From: Candidatus Pacearchaeota archaeon
GTDB taxonomy: Archaea; Nanobdellota; Nanobdellia; Pacearchaeales; GW2011-AR1
DNA: 17,872 nucleotides
Direction of reading: 5' to 3'
Assembly (NCBI GenBank): GCA_002688335.1
Contig: NZCQ01000036.1
Location: 1-17,872 of the forward strand
Below, one piece after another: positions 1-7,412 of the stretch. The notes below the pieces were generated by a model. That model did no database searches. It worked only from the letters and a program-made list of their open reading frames with translations, and was not told where the DNA came from. The first letter of the stretch is position 1; every line of letters starts with the position of its first letter. Both the position numbers and the translations under genes were made by a program.

Positions 1-87
1 AGCTTGGCAAAGCCTGCTGAAATTAACAATAGAATTCTAATTTTGAGAAAATTAGCTAGAATTGTTATGAGATTTTATTTGGGATGA
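1..87 (+). CDS. C-terminal end of an unrecognised protein (partial)
   Basis: Reading from base 1, this is the only plus frame that stays open; it gives 28 residues rich in Ile, Leu and Arg and ends at TGA 85-87, while the other two plus frames stop within 40 bases. The tail (RKLARIVMRFYLG) is basic and hydrophobic. There is too little to assign a family, and the start lies outside the window. It points the same way as valS but is separated from it by the minus-strand gene at 231-554. It could be a chance open frame. Confidence 0.4.
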   Translation, partial: SLAKPAEINNRILILRKLARIVMRFYLG

Positions 88-203
88 AGCCAACATCAAG
101 ATAATCTTTTAATTTAATATTATCCATTTTATGTTTTTAACATAATTTAATCCTTTTTAAATCTTTTCATATTTTATGTCTTTATAGTAGTAACTTATTA
201 TTG

Positions 204-246
204 AATGGGTGGCGCTTAGTTTACAACTCACTAATCTTCACCCATT
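204..246. other. Two-step hairpin at the 3' end of the small minus-strand gene
   Basis: AATGGGTG (204-211) is the exact complement of CACCCATT (239-246), and inside it TTAGT (216-220) pairs with ACTAA (230-234), leaving a 4x4 internal loop and a 9-base terminal loop. On the minus strand it covers the TAG stop at 231-233 of the gene that ends there. It may be an RNA 3'-end structure or a terminator-like element. No T-run follows directly on the minus strand, so its role is open. Confidence 0.45.
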
Positions 247-554
247 TTCATTATACTAGCATCAAAATAATTCTGAGAATGAGCACGAATTTCTAAGGTA
301 TCCTCGGACTGGGAAACCACCCCAATGATCTTTATTTTAACGTCCTCATCATCACTTAAATACCAATAAGAAGGAATTTGTCCTTCAATCTCTTCAGTAG
401 ATCCAACATCACATCTATGTAAGGGTTCATTGCCAGGCCGAATTGGAAGCCTAACTCCATAAGCTATAAATCCCATAACAGGGCCATGCTTACACTTAAG
501 AATAAGAGGCAGATTCACCCATTCACTAAGATCCGCATTATAATTGATAATCAT
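231..554 (-). CDS. Hypothetical protein, 107 aa, divergent to valS
   Basis: I do not recognise this family. The chosen start, ATG at 554, gives MIINYNADLSEWVNLP and a soluble-looking protein with alternating hydrophobic, beta-like segments, two Cys (near residues 21 and 48) and an acidic C-terminus. ATG 554 was preferred because it lies 27 bases from a symmetric TATA element (576-585), the spacing seen for other leaderless genes here. In-frame ATGs further upstream at 596 and 605 would add a hydrophobic N-terminus, but they lie on the wrong side of the promoter, and 605 directly abuts the valS start. It is transcribed away from valS. The hairpin at 204-246 covers its stop codon. Confidence 0.6.
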   Translation of the reverse strand: MIINYNADLSEWVNLPLILKCKHGPVMGFIAYGVRLPIRPGNEPLHRCDVGSTEEIEGQIPSYWYLSDDEDVKIKIIGVVSQSEDTLEIRAHSQNYFDASIMKMGED

Positions 555-575
555 AAAAATAAGAAAAAAACAAGC

Positions 576-585
576 ATTTTTAAAT
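576..585. promoter_or_regulatory. Shared symmetric TATA element for valS (+) and the 231-554 gene (-)
   Basis: ATTTTTAAAT contains the self-complementary core TTTAAA (579-584). The valS ATG (606) is about 25 bases to the right and the minus-strand ATG (554) about 27 bases to the left, so one element could place leaderless transcripts in both directions. This is inferred from spacing and composition. Confidence 0.5.
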
Positions 586-605
586 CTTATCTTCATAAAA
601 TCCAT

Positions 606-2933
606 ATGGCAAAATATAACCCTCAAGAAACGGAGAGTAAAATCCTGAAACTTTGGGACAAAGAGAAAATATACAAATTTGATCCAAAAAAACAAGGGAA
701 GGTATTCAGTATAGACACTCCTCCACCATATTTATCTGGAAGAATGCACATAGGTCATGCATTTTCATACTCACACGAAGATTTTATTGCTAGATTCAGA
801 AGAATGAACGGCAATGTATTCTATCCCTTTGGAACAGATGATAATGGGCTCCCTACCGAAAGATATGTGGAAAAAGAAAACAACATTAAAAGTCAAAGCA
901 TGTCCCGAGCAGATTTCATTGAATTATGCCTAAAAACACTAAAAGAGATGACTCCTCAATTCATACAAGATTACAAAGACCTAGGAATAAGTTGCGATTA
1001 CGAAGCTTATTACTCAACAATAGACAAACGCTCACAAAAAATATCGCAGAAATCATTCATCGATTTATACAAGAAAAAAGAGATCTACAAAAAAGAGTTT
1101 CCAACACTATGGTGTCCTGAATGCCAAACAACAATTGCTCAAGCAGAGCTAGAAGACAAAGAAGAAGGAAGCCTATTCTCAACATTAAAGTTTGAATGTG
1201 AAAAAGAAAACTTATTAATAGCTACTACAAGGCCCGAACTATTAGGATCATGTGTTGCAGTTTTTGTTAACCCTAAAGATAAAAGATATAAAAGATTCTT
1301 AGGCAAAAAAGCTAAAGTTCCCCTATTCAATCATGAAGTTCCAATCCTGGAAGACAAAAGTGCAGATATAGAAAAAGGAACAGGAGTATTAATGATATGC
1401 AGCTACGGAGACAAATATGATGTAGAATCAATTAACAGACACAACCTAGAACCAAAATTAACAATAAATAAAGAGGGGAAAATTATGGATGGAATATATG
1501 CAGGACTAAAAATCAAAGAGGCTAGAAATAAGATACTCGAAGATTTAAAAGAAAATAACCTAATTGAAGAACAAAAATCAATCTCTCACATTGTTAACGT
1601 GCATGACAAATGTGGAACAGACATAGAATTTATCACAACAAACCAATGGTTTATCAAAATACTTGACAAAAAAAAGAAACTGATTGATCAAGGTAAAAGA
1701 ATAAAATGGTATCCTAGTCTCATGAGAGTAAGATATGAAAATTGGGTTAAAGGTTTAGAGTGGGATTGGAGCATTTCTCGTGAAAGACATTTTGGAGTTC
1801 CAATTCCAGTATGGGAGTGTAAGGAATGCAATGAAATAATCATCCCAGAAGAAAAAGAATTACCCATAGATCCGTTGCAAAAGAAGAAGAAATGTAAAAA
1901 ATGTAACCAGGAAGCAGAAGGAGAACCAAGAGTTCTAGATACTTGGGCAACAAGTTCCGTAAGCCCTCAAATAGCAGCAGACCTCTCAGAAAATAAAGTA
2001 AACATACCTTTTTCTTTAAGACCTCAAGCTCATGACATAATAAGAACGTGGGCATTTTATACAATAGCAAAATCACTCATGCATGAAAACAAAATACCTT
2101 GGGAAGACATTATGATCTCTGGCTATGTCACACTAGGCGGACAGAAAATGAGCAAAAGCAAAGGAACTGGAATTCAACCAAAAAATATCCTAGAAGAATA
2201 CGGGGCAGACGCATTAAGATACTGGGCAGCAAGCTCCAAACTTGGCAGCGATATGGACTACCAAGAACAAGACCTAGTAGCAGGAAAGAAACTACTAAAC
2301 AAATTAGCAAACGCATCAAACTTTGTATTCATGAATCTGGAAGATTTTGATGGAAAAAAGCCAAAAACTTTAGAAGAGATAGACAAACTCTTCTTAGAAA
2401 AAATTAATGAACTAATCACAGTATGCACAAACCATTTTGGAAAATACGAATATTCAAAAGCGAAGAGTGAAGTCGACAGATTCTTTTGGAATATGTTTTG
2501 CGATAATTATCTAGAGATAGTTAAAACTAGAGTTTACAAGGGAAGTGGAAATAAGAAAAAATCTGCTCAATATACACTATATAAATCTCTTCTAGCAATT
2601 CTAAAACTATTCTCACCAATAATTCCCTTTGTAACAGAACACATCTATCAAGAACATTTTAAGAAACGCGAAAAACCCAAAAGCATTCACACCTCAAGCT
2701 GGCCAAAACCTGAAAATAAAAAAAGCAAAGAAAATAATCTAAACACATTCCTAAACCTACTATCAAAAATAAGACAAGAAAAAACAAAGAACAAAAAAGC
2801 CATGAATGCAGAGATAAATCTAACAATCTCAAAAGAAGACCACAATAAAATAAAAGAAATGATTGAAGATCTCAAAGACGTCACAAACGCGAAAGAAATT
2901 AAAGAAGGCAAATTTAAAGTAGAGTTCTTGTAA
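606..2933 (+). CDS. valS: Valine--tRNA ligase (ValRS), archaeal type, 775 aa
   Basis: This is a class Ia synthetase that charges tRNA-Val in the cytoplasm. Motifs in order: HIGH as MHIGH at residues 47-51; a Cys pair CPEC at 170-173; the editing (CP1) domain with ATTRPE at 206-211, which hydrolyses Thr-tRNA-Val; CKEC at 405-408 and CKKC at 430-433, a likely zinc knuckle; and KMSKS at 514-518, which binds ATP. The C-terminal third is the helical anticodon-binding domain, ending in a short Lys/Glu-rich tail. At 775 residues it is shorter than bacterial ValRS (usually over 850), consistent with a compact archaeal form. The frame is open upstream to 486, but MAKYNPQETESKI is the natural start and has a TATA core about 25 bases before it with no leader. 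Assignment to ValRS rather than IleRS or LeuRS rests on the overall sequence and the GTGVLMICSYGDKYD editing segment. Confidence 0.97.
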   Translation: MAKYNPQETESKILKLWDKEKIYKFDPKKQGKVFSIDTPPPYLSGRMHIGHAFSYSHEDFIARFRRMNGNVFYPFGTDDNGLPTERYVEKENNIKSQSMSRADFIELCLKTLKEMTPQFIQDYKDLGISCDYEAYYSTIDKRSQKISQKSFIDLYKKKEIYKKEFPTLWCPECQTTIAQAELEDKEEGSLFSTLKFECEKENLLIATTRPELLGSCVAVFVNPKDKRYKRFLGKKAKVPLFNHEVPILEDKSADIEKGTGVLMICSYGDKYDVESINRHNLEPKLTINKEGKIMDGIYAGLKIKEARNKILEDLKENNLIEEQKSISHIVNVHDKCGTDIEFITTNQWFIKILDKKKKLIDQGKRIKWYPSLMRVRYENWVKGLEWDWSISRERHFGVPIPVWECKECNEIIIPEEKELPIDPLQKKKKCKKCNQEAEGEPRVLDTWATSSVSPQIAADLSENKVNIPFSLRPQAHDIIRTWAFYTIAKSLMHENKIPWEDIMISGYVTLGGQKMSKSKGTGIQPKNILEEYGADALRYWAASSKLGSDMDYQEQDLVAGKKLLNKLANASNFVFMNLEDFDGKKPKTLEEIDKLFLEKINELITVCTNHFGKYEYSKAKSEVDRFFWNMFCDNYLEIVKTRVYKGSGNKKKSAQYTLYKSLLAILKLFSPIIPFVTEHIYQEHFKKREKPKSIHTSSWPKPENKKSKENNLNTFLNLLSKIRQEKTKNKKAMNAEINLTISKEDHNKIKEMIEDLKDVTNAKEIKEGKFKVEFL

Positions 2934-2943
2934 GATATAAATG

Positions 2944-2952
2944 CTTAAATAT
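2944..2952 (+). promoter_or_regulatory. TATA box for the STAS-domain gene
   Basis: CTTAAATAT lies about 25 bases upstream of ATG 2973, leaving essentially no 5' leader. A second AT-rich match at 2953-2961 is too close to the start. Confidence 0.45.
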
Positions 2953-2972
2953 CTTTAAACTATCTAAATATC

Positions 2973-3380
2973 ATGCATGAATTAGAAGGAATTCTTGAAT
3001 TAAGTTCTATCCCTGTACCTGAGGGAAGTGATAACGGAAGAAATTATAGGGTGTTGAAAGTTACCAGGAAAGCTCTTAACTCGGAAGATGTAGCCGATCA
3101 ATTTAATGAAGAGGTATGCAGGTATCTCGATAAGAAGTCTGAAGATTATGACCCAAATGCAATCTATTGTATTGACATGAATGAAACAAACACCTTCAGT
3201 TCATCCCTGATAGGCTACCTGATAAGAATTAGTTTAGAACATAGAAGTGAATTTGGAGAAAGTATTTCACTTACCAATTTATCCAAACATGATAAAGAGG
3301 TTATAGCCAAGATAAATGTGGAGAAGATGTTCAAGATCTATTCAACATTAGAAGACTTCAAAGAAGCCATAGGGGCCTAA
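2973..3380 (+). CDS. STAS-domain protein (anti-sigma-factor-antagonist-like), 135 aa
   Basis: The C-terminal 75 residues follow the STAS fold pattern of SpoIIAA-like proteins: a hydrophobic strand (AIYCIDMN, 63-70), the helix-capping segment NTFSSSLIGYL (73-83), a helix, the strand ESISLTNLS (96-104), and a last helix that includes KMFKIYSTLEDFKEAI. The SpoIIAA signature DSSGLGVL aligns with SSSLIGYL: a serine stands at the phosphorylation position (Ser77), but the preceding Asp is Ser76 and the Gly is Leu79. In bacteria such proteins bind anti-sigma kinases; archaea have no sigma factors, so a signalling or scaffold role is more likely here. No kinase, phosphatase or transporter domain is encoded nearby. 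It lies 39 bases after valS and 83 before ileS and has its own TATA box. The first 60 residues are not recognised. The domain call rests on pattern only. Confidence 0.72.
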   Translation: MHELEGILELSSIPVPEGSDNGRNYRVLKVTRKALNSEDVADQFNEEVCRYLDKKSEDYDPNAIYCIDMNETNTFSSSLIGYLIRISLEHRSEFGESISLTNLSKHDKEVIAKINVEKMFKIYSTLEDFKEAIGA

Positions 3381-3432
3381 ATACAAGTTCCATTTCTACA
3401 AGAAATTACTTCCTAAATAAAACACTTAAAAA

Positions 3433-3441
3433 CCTTAAAAC
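3433..3441 (+). promoter_or_regulatory. TATA box for ileS
   Basis: CCTTAAAAC is centred about 27 bases upstream of ATG 3464. A similar CTTAAAAACC about 35 bases upstream is an alternative. No Shine-Dalgarno sequence precedes the start, which fits a leaderless transcript. Confidence 0.4.
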
Positions 3442-3463
3442 ATATCTAAAGATATAGAACAAA

Positions 3464-6253
3464 ATGTACAACTTCAAGGAAATAGAAAAAAAATCCAAAG
3501 AAAAATGGAAAAAATATGAGAAAAAGATAGAGAATGCCATACAAGACGATACAAAGAAAAAAGTTTTCAGCTTTCTTGAAGGCCCCCCTACAGCAAACGC
3601 CCCTCCAGGATTACATCATTTAGAAGTTAGAACTATGAAAGACCTCATAAATAAATATTGGTTTATGAAAGGATTTTCAGTTCCAAGAAAAGGTGGATGG
3701 GATACTCACGGCCTTCCAGTAGAAGTTCAAGTTGAAAAAAAACTAGGACTTAACTCAAAAAAGGACATCTTAAAATACGGTGAGGCAAAATTTATTAAAG
3801 AATGTAGGGAAAGTGTTTTCTCAAATATAAAAGACTGGGAAGAATCAACAAAAGAACTAGGATATTGGATAGATCTTAAAAATCCCTACAAAACCCTAGA
3901 CAATAATTACATAGAAAGTGTTTGGTGGAGCCTAAAAGAACTGTACAAAAAAGATCTTTTATATGAAGGATATAAAGTAGTTCCATTTTGTCCTAGATGT
4001 CAAACCCCTCTATCAAGTCATGAGGTGTCTCAAGGCTACAAAGATGTAGAAGACACCTCTGTTTACATAGCATTTAAACTAAAAAAGGGAGGATATATTC
4101 TAGCTTGGACAACCACTCCATGGACGCTTTTTGGAAATATCGCTTTAGCAGTTGGAAAGGATATTAAATATGTTAAGGTCAAACTTCCAGATGGAGACGA
4201 ATTAACACTAGGAAAGGAAAAAATAGATTTATTGAAAGGAGATTATCAAATCTTAGAAGAATTAAAGGGAAAAGATTTAGAAGGAATTGAATACGAACCA
4301 TTATTCGATATTCCAGACCTAATAAATAATAACTCCCACAAAGTAATATTAGCTGATTTCGTAACAACAGAGGATGGAACAGGAGTTGTTCACACCGCTG
4401 GAATGTATGGTGAAGACGACTATTGGTTATGCAAGGAAAATAATCTTCCACTAGTCCATACAGTAAATGAAGATGGTAAATTTAATGAACTAGTTCCAAA
4501 ATGGGAAGGAAAGTTTGTTAAAAACTCTAAAGTAGAAGATGAAATCCTAGAAGATCTTAAAAAAAGACACCTATTATTTAAAACTCAAAAGTACAAGCAC
4601 ACCTACCCTTTCTGTTGGAGATGCGACTCTCCCTTACTTTACTACGCAATAAATTCTTGGTTTATTGCAGTAACAAAGGTAAAAGATAAAATGGTCAAAC
4701 TGAATAAAAAAATAAACTGGCATCCTAATCACATTAAAGAAGGAAGATTTGGATTATGGCTCGAAAACATAAAGGATTGGAGCTTATCAAGATTTAAATC
4801 ATGGGGAACTCCCCTTCCGATATGGAGATGTGAATGTGGTGAAGAAAAAGCAATAGGTAGTGTAGAAGAATTAAAAGAAAACTCGAATAAAGCTTTTAAA
4901 GATTATGATCTACACAAACCTTGGATTGATAACATTAAATTCAATTGCAAATGCGGGAAAAAAATGGAAAGAATAAGTGATGTCATAGATGTATGGTATG
5001 ACTCTGGAAGCGCAAGTTTCGCCCAATTTCATTATCCATTTGAAAATAAAGATGAATTCGAAAGAAAATTTCCCTATGATTTTATTGCAGAAGCAATTGA
5101 TCAAACAAGAGGCTGGTTTTACACGCTCCATGCAATATCAACGATGCTATTCGATAAACCTGCTTACAAAAACGTAATATGTGCAGGACACGTTGTTGAT
5201 GAAAACGGCGAAAAAATGAGTAAAACAAAAGGAAACGTCATCCAACCCAGAGAAATACTTGACGAGGTAGGAGTTGATGCAACTCGCTTACAATTCTTAA
5301 CTTCAGATCCGGGAAACCAAAAAAGATTTTCCACAAATATGGTAAGGGAAGCAGTCCTCCCATTCTTAAATGTACTATCCAATGCAAGAACTTTCTACTT
5401 ACAAACAGAAAACAAGAAAAACACAAAAAAGATAGAAGACAAATGGATATTAAGCAAACTCAACAACCTAATACTAGAAGTAACAAAAAGCATGGACGAA
5501 TATAAAATTGATGTAGCAATAAACAAATTAATGAACTTTACAGTTAACGACTTCTCAAGAGGATATATAAAAATAACAAGAGATAGAGATGACACTAGAG
5601 AAATACTGGCAGAAATCCTAGAAAAACTAAGCCTATTACTAGCCCCATTCGCCCCATACCTATCGGAAGAAATCTATAACGAATTCAGTAAAGACTCTGT
5701 ACACTTTTCTAAATGGCCAAAAGCAAATGATAAAAGAATTGACGATAGGCTAGAAAAAGATTTCCAATTGATGTTAGAAATAATAGAAAAAGGGTTATCA
5801 GAAAGAGACAGAGAAAAGATAGGACTAAAATGGCCCTTAGCTAGTGCAGATATAACCTCTAAAAACAAACTAAACAAAGACCTCTATGAACTAGTTAAAT
5901 CTCAACTAAATGTTAAAGAATTATCTTTTGACAAAGTTGAAAAATTAGATACCATATCAGTAAAACTAGACACAAAAATAACTCCAGAGCTAGAAGCAGA
6001 AGGCTATGCTAGAGAAATAAGTCGAAAAGTACAGGCTGCAAGAAAGAAAACAGGATTAGTAAAAACAAATAAAATAAATTTAAGCATAGAAACAGATAAA
6101 GAATTAAACAACTTAATAAAAAACCAAGAAGATTTCATTAAAGAAAGAACAAATAGTAAGAACATAACAATAAACAAGTCAGAAAGATTCAAAGAAACTT
6201 TCAAAGAGAAAATTAAGAACAAAGAGATAAAGATTAGCTTCGAGAAGGTTTGA
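3464..6253 (+). CDS. ileS: Isoleucine--tRNA ligase (IleRS), 929 aa, with GLHH signature
   Basis: This is a class Ia synthetase that charges tRNA-Ile. It has the EGPPTAN lead-in (39-45) to the first signature, then GLHH at 49-52 where HIGH is expected; the Cys pair CPRC at 176-179; the editing-domain segment WTTTPWTL (215-222) with the later GTGVVHTAG...GEDDY; further Cys-rich pairs (FCWRC, WRCECG, NCKCG); DVWYDSGSASFAQ before the second half; and KMSKT at 584-588. The C-terminus is a helical anticodon-binding domain followed by a Lys/Glu-rich extension typical of type 2 IleRS. GXHH replacing HIGH is documented in a subset of type 2 IleRS, where it is tied to extreme mupirocin resistance; resistance of this enzyme is therefore inferred. 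ATG 3464 matches the family's N-terminus (F..IE.K...KW). Confidence 0.97.
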   Translation: MYNFKEIEKKSKEKWKKYEKKIENAIQDDTKKKVFSFLEGPPTANAPPGLHHLEVRTMKDLINKYWFMKGFSVPRKGGWDTHGLPVEVQVEKKLGLNSKKDILKYGEAKFIKECRESVFSNIKDWEESTKELGYWIDLKNPYKTLDNNYIESVWWSLKELYKKDLLYEGYKVVPFCPRCQTPLSSHEVSQGYKDVEDTSVYIAFKLKKGGYILAWTTTPWTLFGNIALAVGKDIKYVKVKLPDGDELTLGKEKIDLLKGDYQILEELKGKDLEGIEYEPLFDIPDLINNNSHKVILADFVTTEDGTGVVHTAGMYGEDDYWLCKENNLPLVHTVNEDGKFNELVPKWEGKFVKNSKVEDEILEDLKKRHLLFKTQKYKHTYPFCWRCDSPLLYYAINSWFIAVTKVKDKMVKLNKKINWHPNHIKEGRFGLWLENIKDWSLSRFKSWGTPLPIWRCECGEEKAIGSVEELKENSNKAFKDYDLHKPWIDNIKFNCKCGKKMERISDVIDVWYDSGSASFAQFHYPFENKDEFERKFPYDFIAEAIDQTRGWFYTLHAISTMLFDKPAYKNVICAGHVVDENGEKMSKTKGNVIQPREILDEVGVDATRLQFLTSDPGNQKRFSTNMVREAVLPFLNVLSNARTFYLQTENKKNTKKIEDKWILSKLNNLILEVTKSMDEYKIDVAINKLMNFTVNDFSRGYIKITRDRDDTREILAEILEKLSLLLAPFAPYLSEEIYNEFSKDSVHFSKWPKANDKRIDDRLEKDFQLMLEIIEKGLSERDREKIGLKWPLASADITSKNKLNKDLYELVKSQLNVKELSFDKVEKLDTISVKLDTKITPELEAEGYAREISRKVQAARKKTGLVKTNKINLSIETDKELNNLIKNQEDFIKERTNSKNITINKSERFKETFKEKIKNKEIKISFEKV

Positions 6254-6303
6254 CGAGAAAAAAGAGATGGGTTCTGAACAACTATATGGCTGATTATACC
6301 AAT

Positions 6304-7305
6304 TCATTTAACCTTATATATCTTTCTTTCTTTTTTCCTCAAAGGATAAGGATCATAAACCAGATCATCCTCAAACATAATTAAAAATTCTACCTCATTG
6401 ATTATCTTCTGGAAATTATCCCTTAGCTTGTTAATCTCTTTCTGAAGTTGTTCTTGATTTTCTACTTCCATTGTTAATTCAAAGTTCCATTCGCCAACAG
6501 TTTCTATAGCCAATATCATCCTAGGATTTGAGTTAATATATTCAAATAATTTATTTCTTGTTCTCTCATCCATATTAGTAAGCTTCAACAACAGCCTATA
6601 ACTCTCAAGACCATATTTTTGCGATCTAATATAAGTATAATAACCTTGAATTATTTTCCTTTTTTCTAGATTTTTAATTCTTAATGATAATGTACTAGGT
6701 GGCGTCTTTAAAATACTAGATAGATCAATAATCGAAATTCTTGCATTATTGGATAACATCGAAAGTATCTTTGAGTCTAGCTCATCTAGTTCTTCAATCT
6801 CAGGCTCTTTTCCAAAAAAAGGAGGATGAAATGTACTCGGAGGATTATCAATAAGGTAATCTTTTTTATGTTGTCTAAGCTCTGCTCTTATTGCAATCTT
6901 ATGATCAACCAAAGGATCTCTATATTTTGTTAATACTCCATAATATAGTCTATTAAACTCAAATACGCTTTTTGCCATTATGCCAAAGGCTATATCAAAT
7001 CTTCCTCCAACAAGCGCTATCCAATATACTTCAGGGATGCCTTTCAAATACCTTATAAGATTATCTTTTAATTTTTCATTAATGTTCTCGTATCTTGCAT
7101 ATACTGCATAACCTGTATAACCAAGTTTTGCAAAATTAACAAGTGTTGTATATCTTTTTATAATCCCTCTCTTCTCCAGATTTTTAACCCTATTAATTGT
7201 TGTCTCTTTTGATAAACCTACTTTCTTCCCAATCTGTTGAAAGGTTTCGCGAGCATTGAGATCAATTTCAGCTAATATTTTCCTATCCTTAATATCTAAC
7301 TCCAT
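6304..7305 (-). CDS. Double Lrp/AsnC-family transcriptional regulator, 333 aa
   Basis: The protein holds two successive Lrp/AsnC units. Unit 1 begins with ELDIKDRKILAEIDLNAR (2-19), the usual winged-HTH opening, with a recognition-helix region VGLSKETTINRVKNLEKRGII (29-49), and continues into a RAM-like ligand/oligomerisation domain including WIALVGGRFDIAF (95-107). Unit 2 repeats this from LDELDSKILSMLSNNARIS (173-191), with KTPPSTLSLRIKNLEKRKII (200-219) and VGEWNFELTMEV (270-281). Single Lrp proteins are about 150 residues, so this is a duplication-fusion. ATG 7305 was preferred over 7314 because a TATA element (7328-7337) lies about 27 bases upstream, as for other leaderless genes here. 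It is divergent to the paralogue pair starting at 7413, which makes that pair, and itself, plausible targets. It converges with ileS across 50 bases. Ligand unknown. Confidence 0.9.
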   Translation of the reverse strand: MELDIKDRKILAEIDLNARETFQQIGKKVGLSKETTINRVKNLEKRGIIKRYTTLVNFAKLGYTGYAVYARYENINEKLKDNLIRYLKGIPEVYWIALVGGRFDIAFGIMAKSVFEFNRLYYGVLTKYRDPLVDHKIAIRAELRQHKKDYLIDNPPSTFHPPFFGKEPEIEELDELDSKILSMLSNNARISIIDLSSILKTPPSTLSLRIKNLEKRKIIQGYYTYIRSQKYGLESYRLLLKLTNMDERTRNKLFEYINSNPRMILAIETVGEWNFELTMEVENQEQLQKEINKLRDNFQKIINEVEFLIMFEDDLVYDPYPLRKKERKIYKVK

Positions 7306-7412
7306 ATTTAACATATAACATAATAGGTATATAAATATTGTGTTTTATTAAAGGATAAGATAATAAGTTTAATATATAACATATAATTACTATTGCTAAG
7401 GAGTAAAATAAA
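7306..7412. promoter_or_regulatory. Divergent promoter region between the Lrp-like gene and the paralogue pair
   Basis: TATATAAATA (7328-7337) fits as the minus-strand TATA for the Lrp-like gene. On the plus strand, TTAATATATA (7369-7378) or the same 7328-7337 element could drive the gene at 7413. The decamer ATATAACATA occurs twice in the same orientation: at 7313-7322, over the alternative Lrp start, and at 7374-7383, next to the plus-strand TATA. TAAGGAG (7397-7403) is a clear Shine-Dalgarno sequence 9 bases before ATG 7413, so that gene has a leader, unlike most others here. Confidence 0.5.

Noticed and set aside
486..605. Upstream extension of the valS frame (40 codons)
   Set aside because: The frame is open, but the extension crosses the divergent gene and the TATA element, is not like any ValRS N-terminus, and MAKYNPQETE at 606 is the natural family start.
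555..695. N-terminal extension of the small minus-strand gene into valS
   Set aside because: It would read through the shared promoter and the valS start; the extra residues are a hydrophobic, Phe-rich shadow of valS codons.
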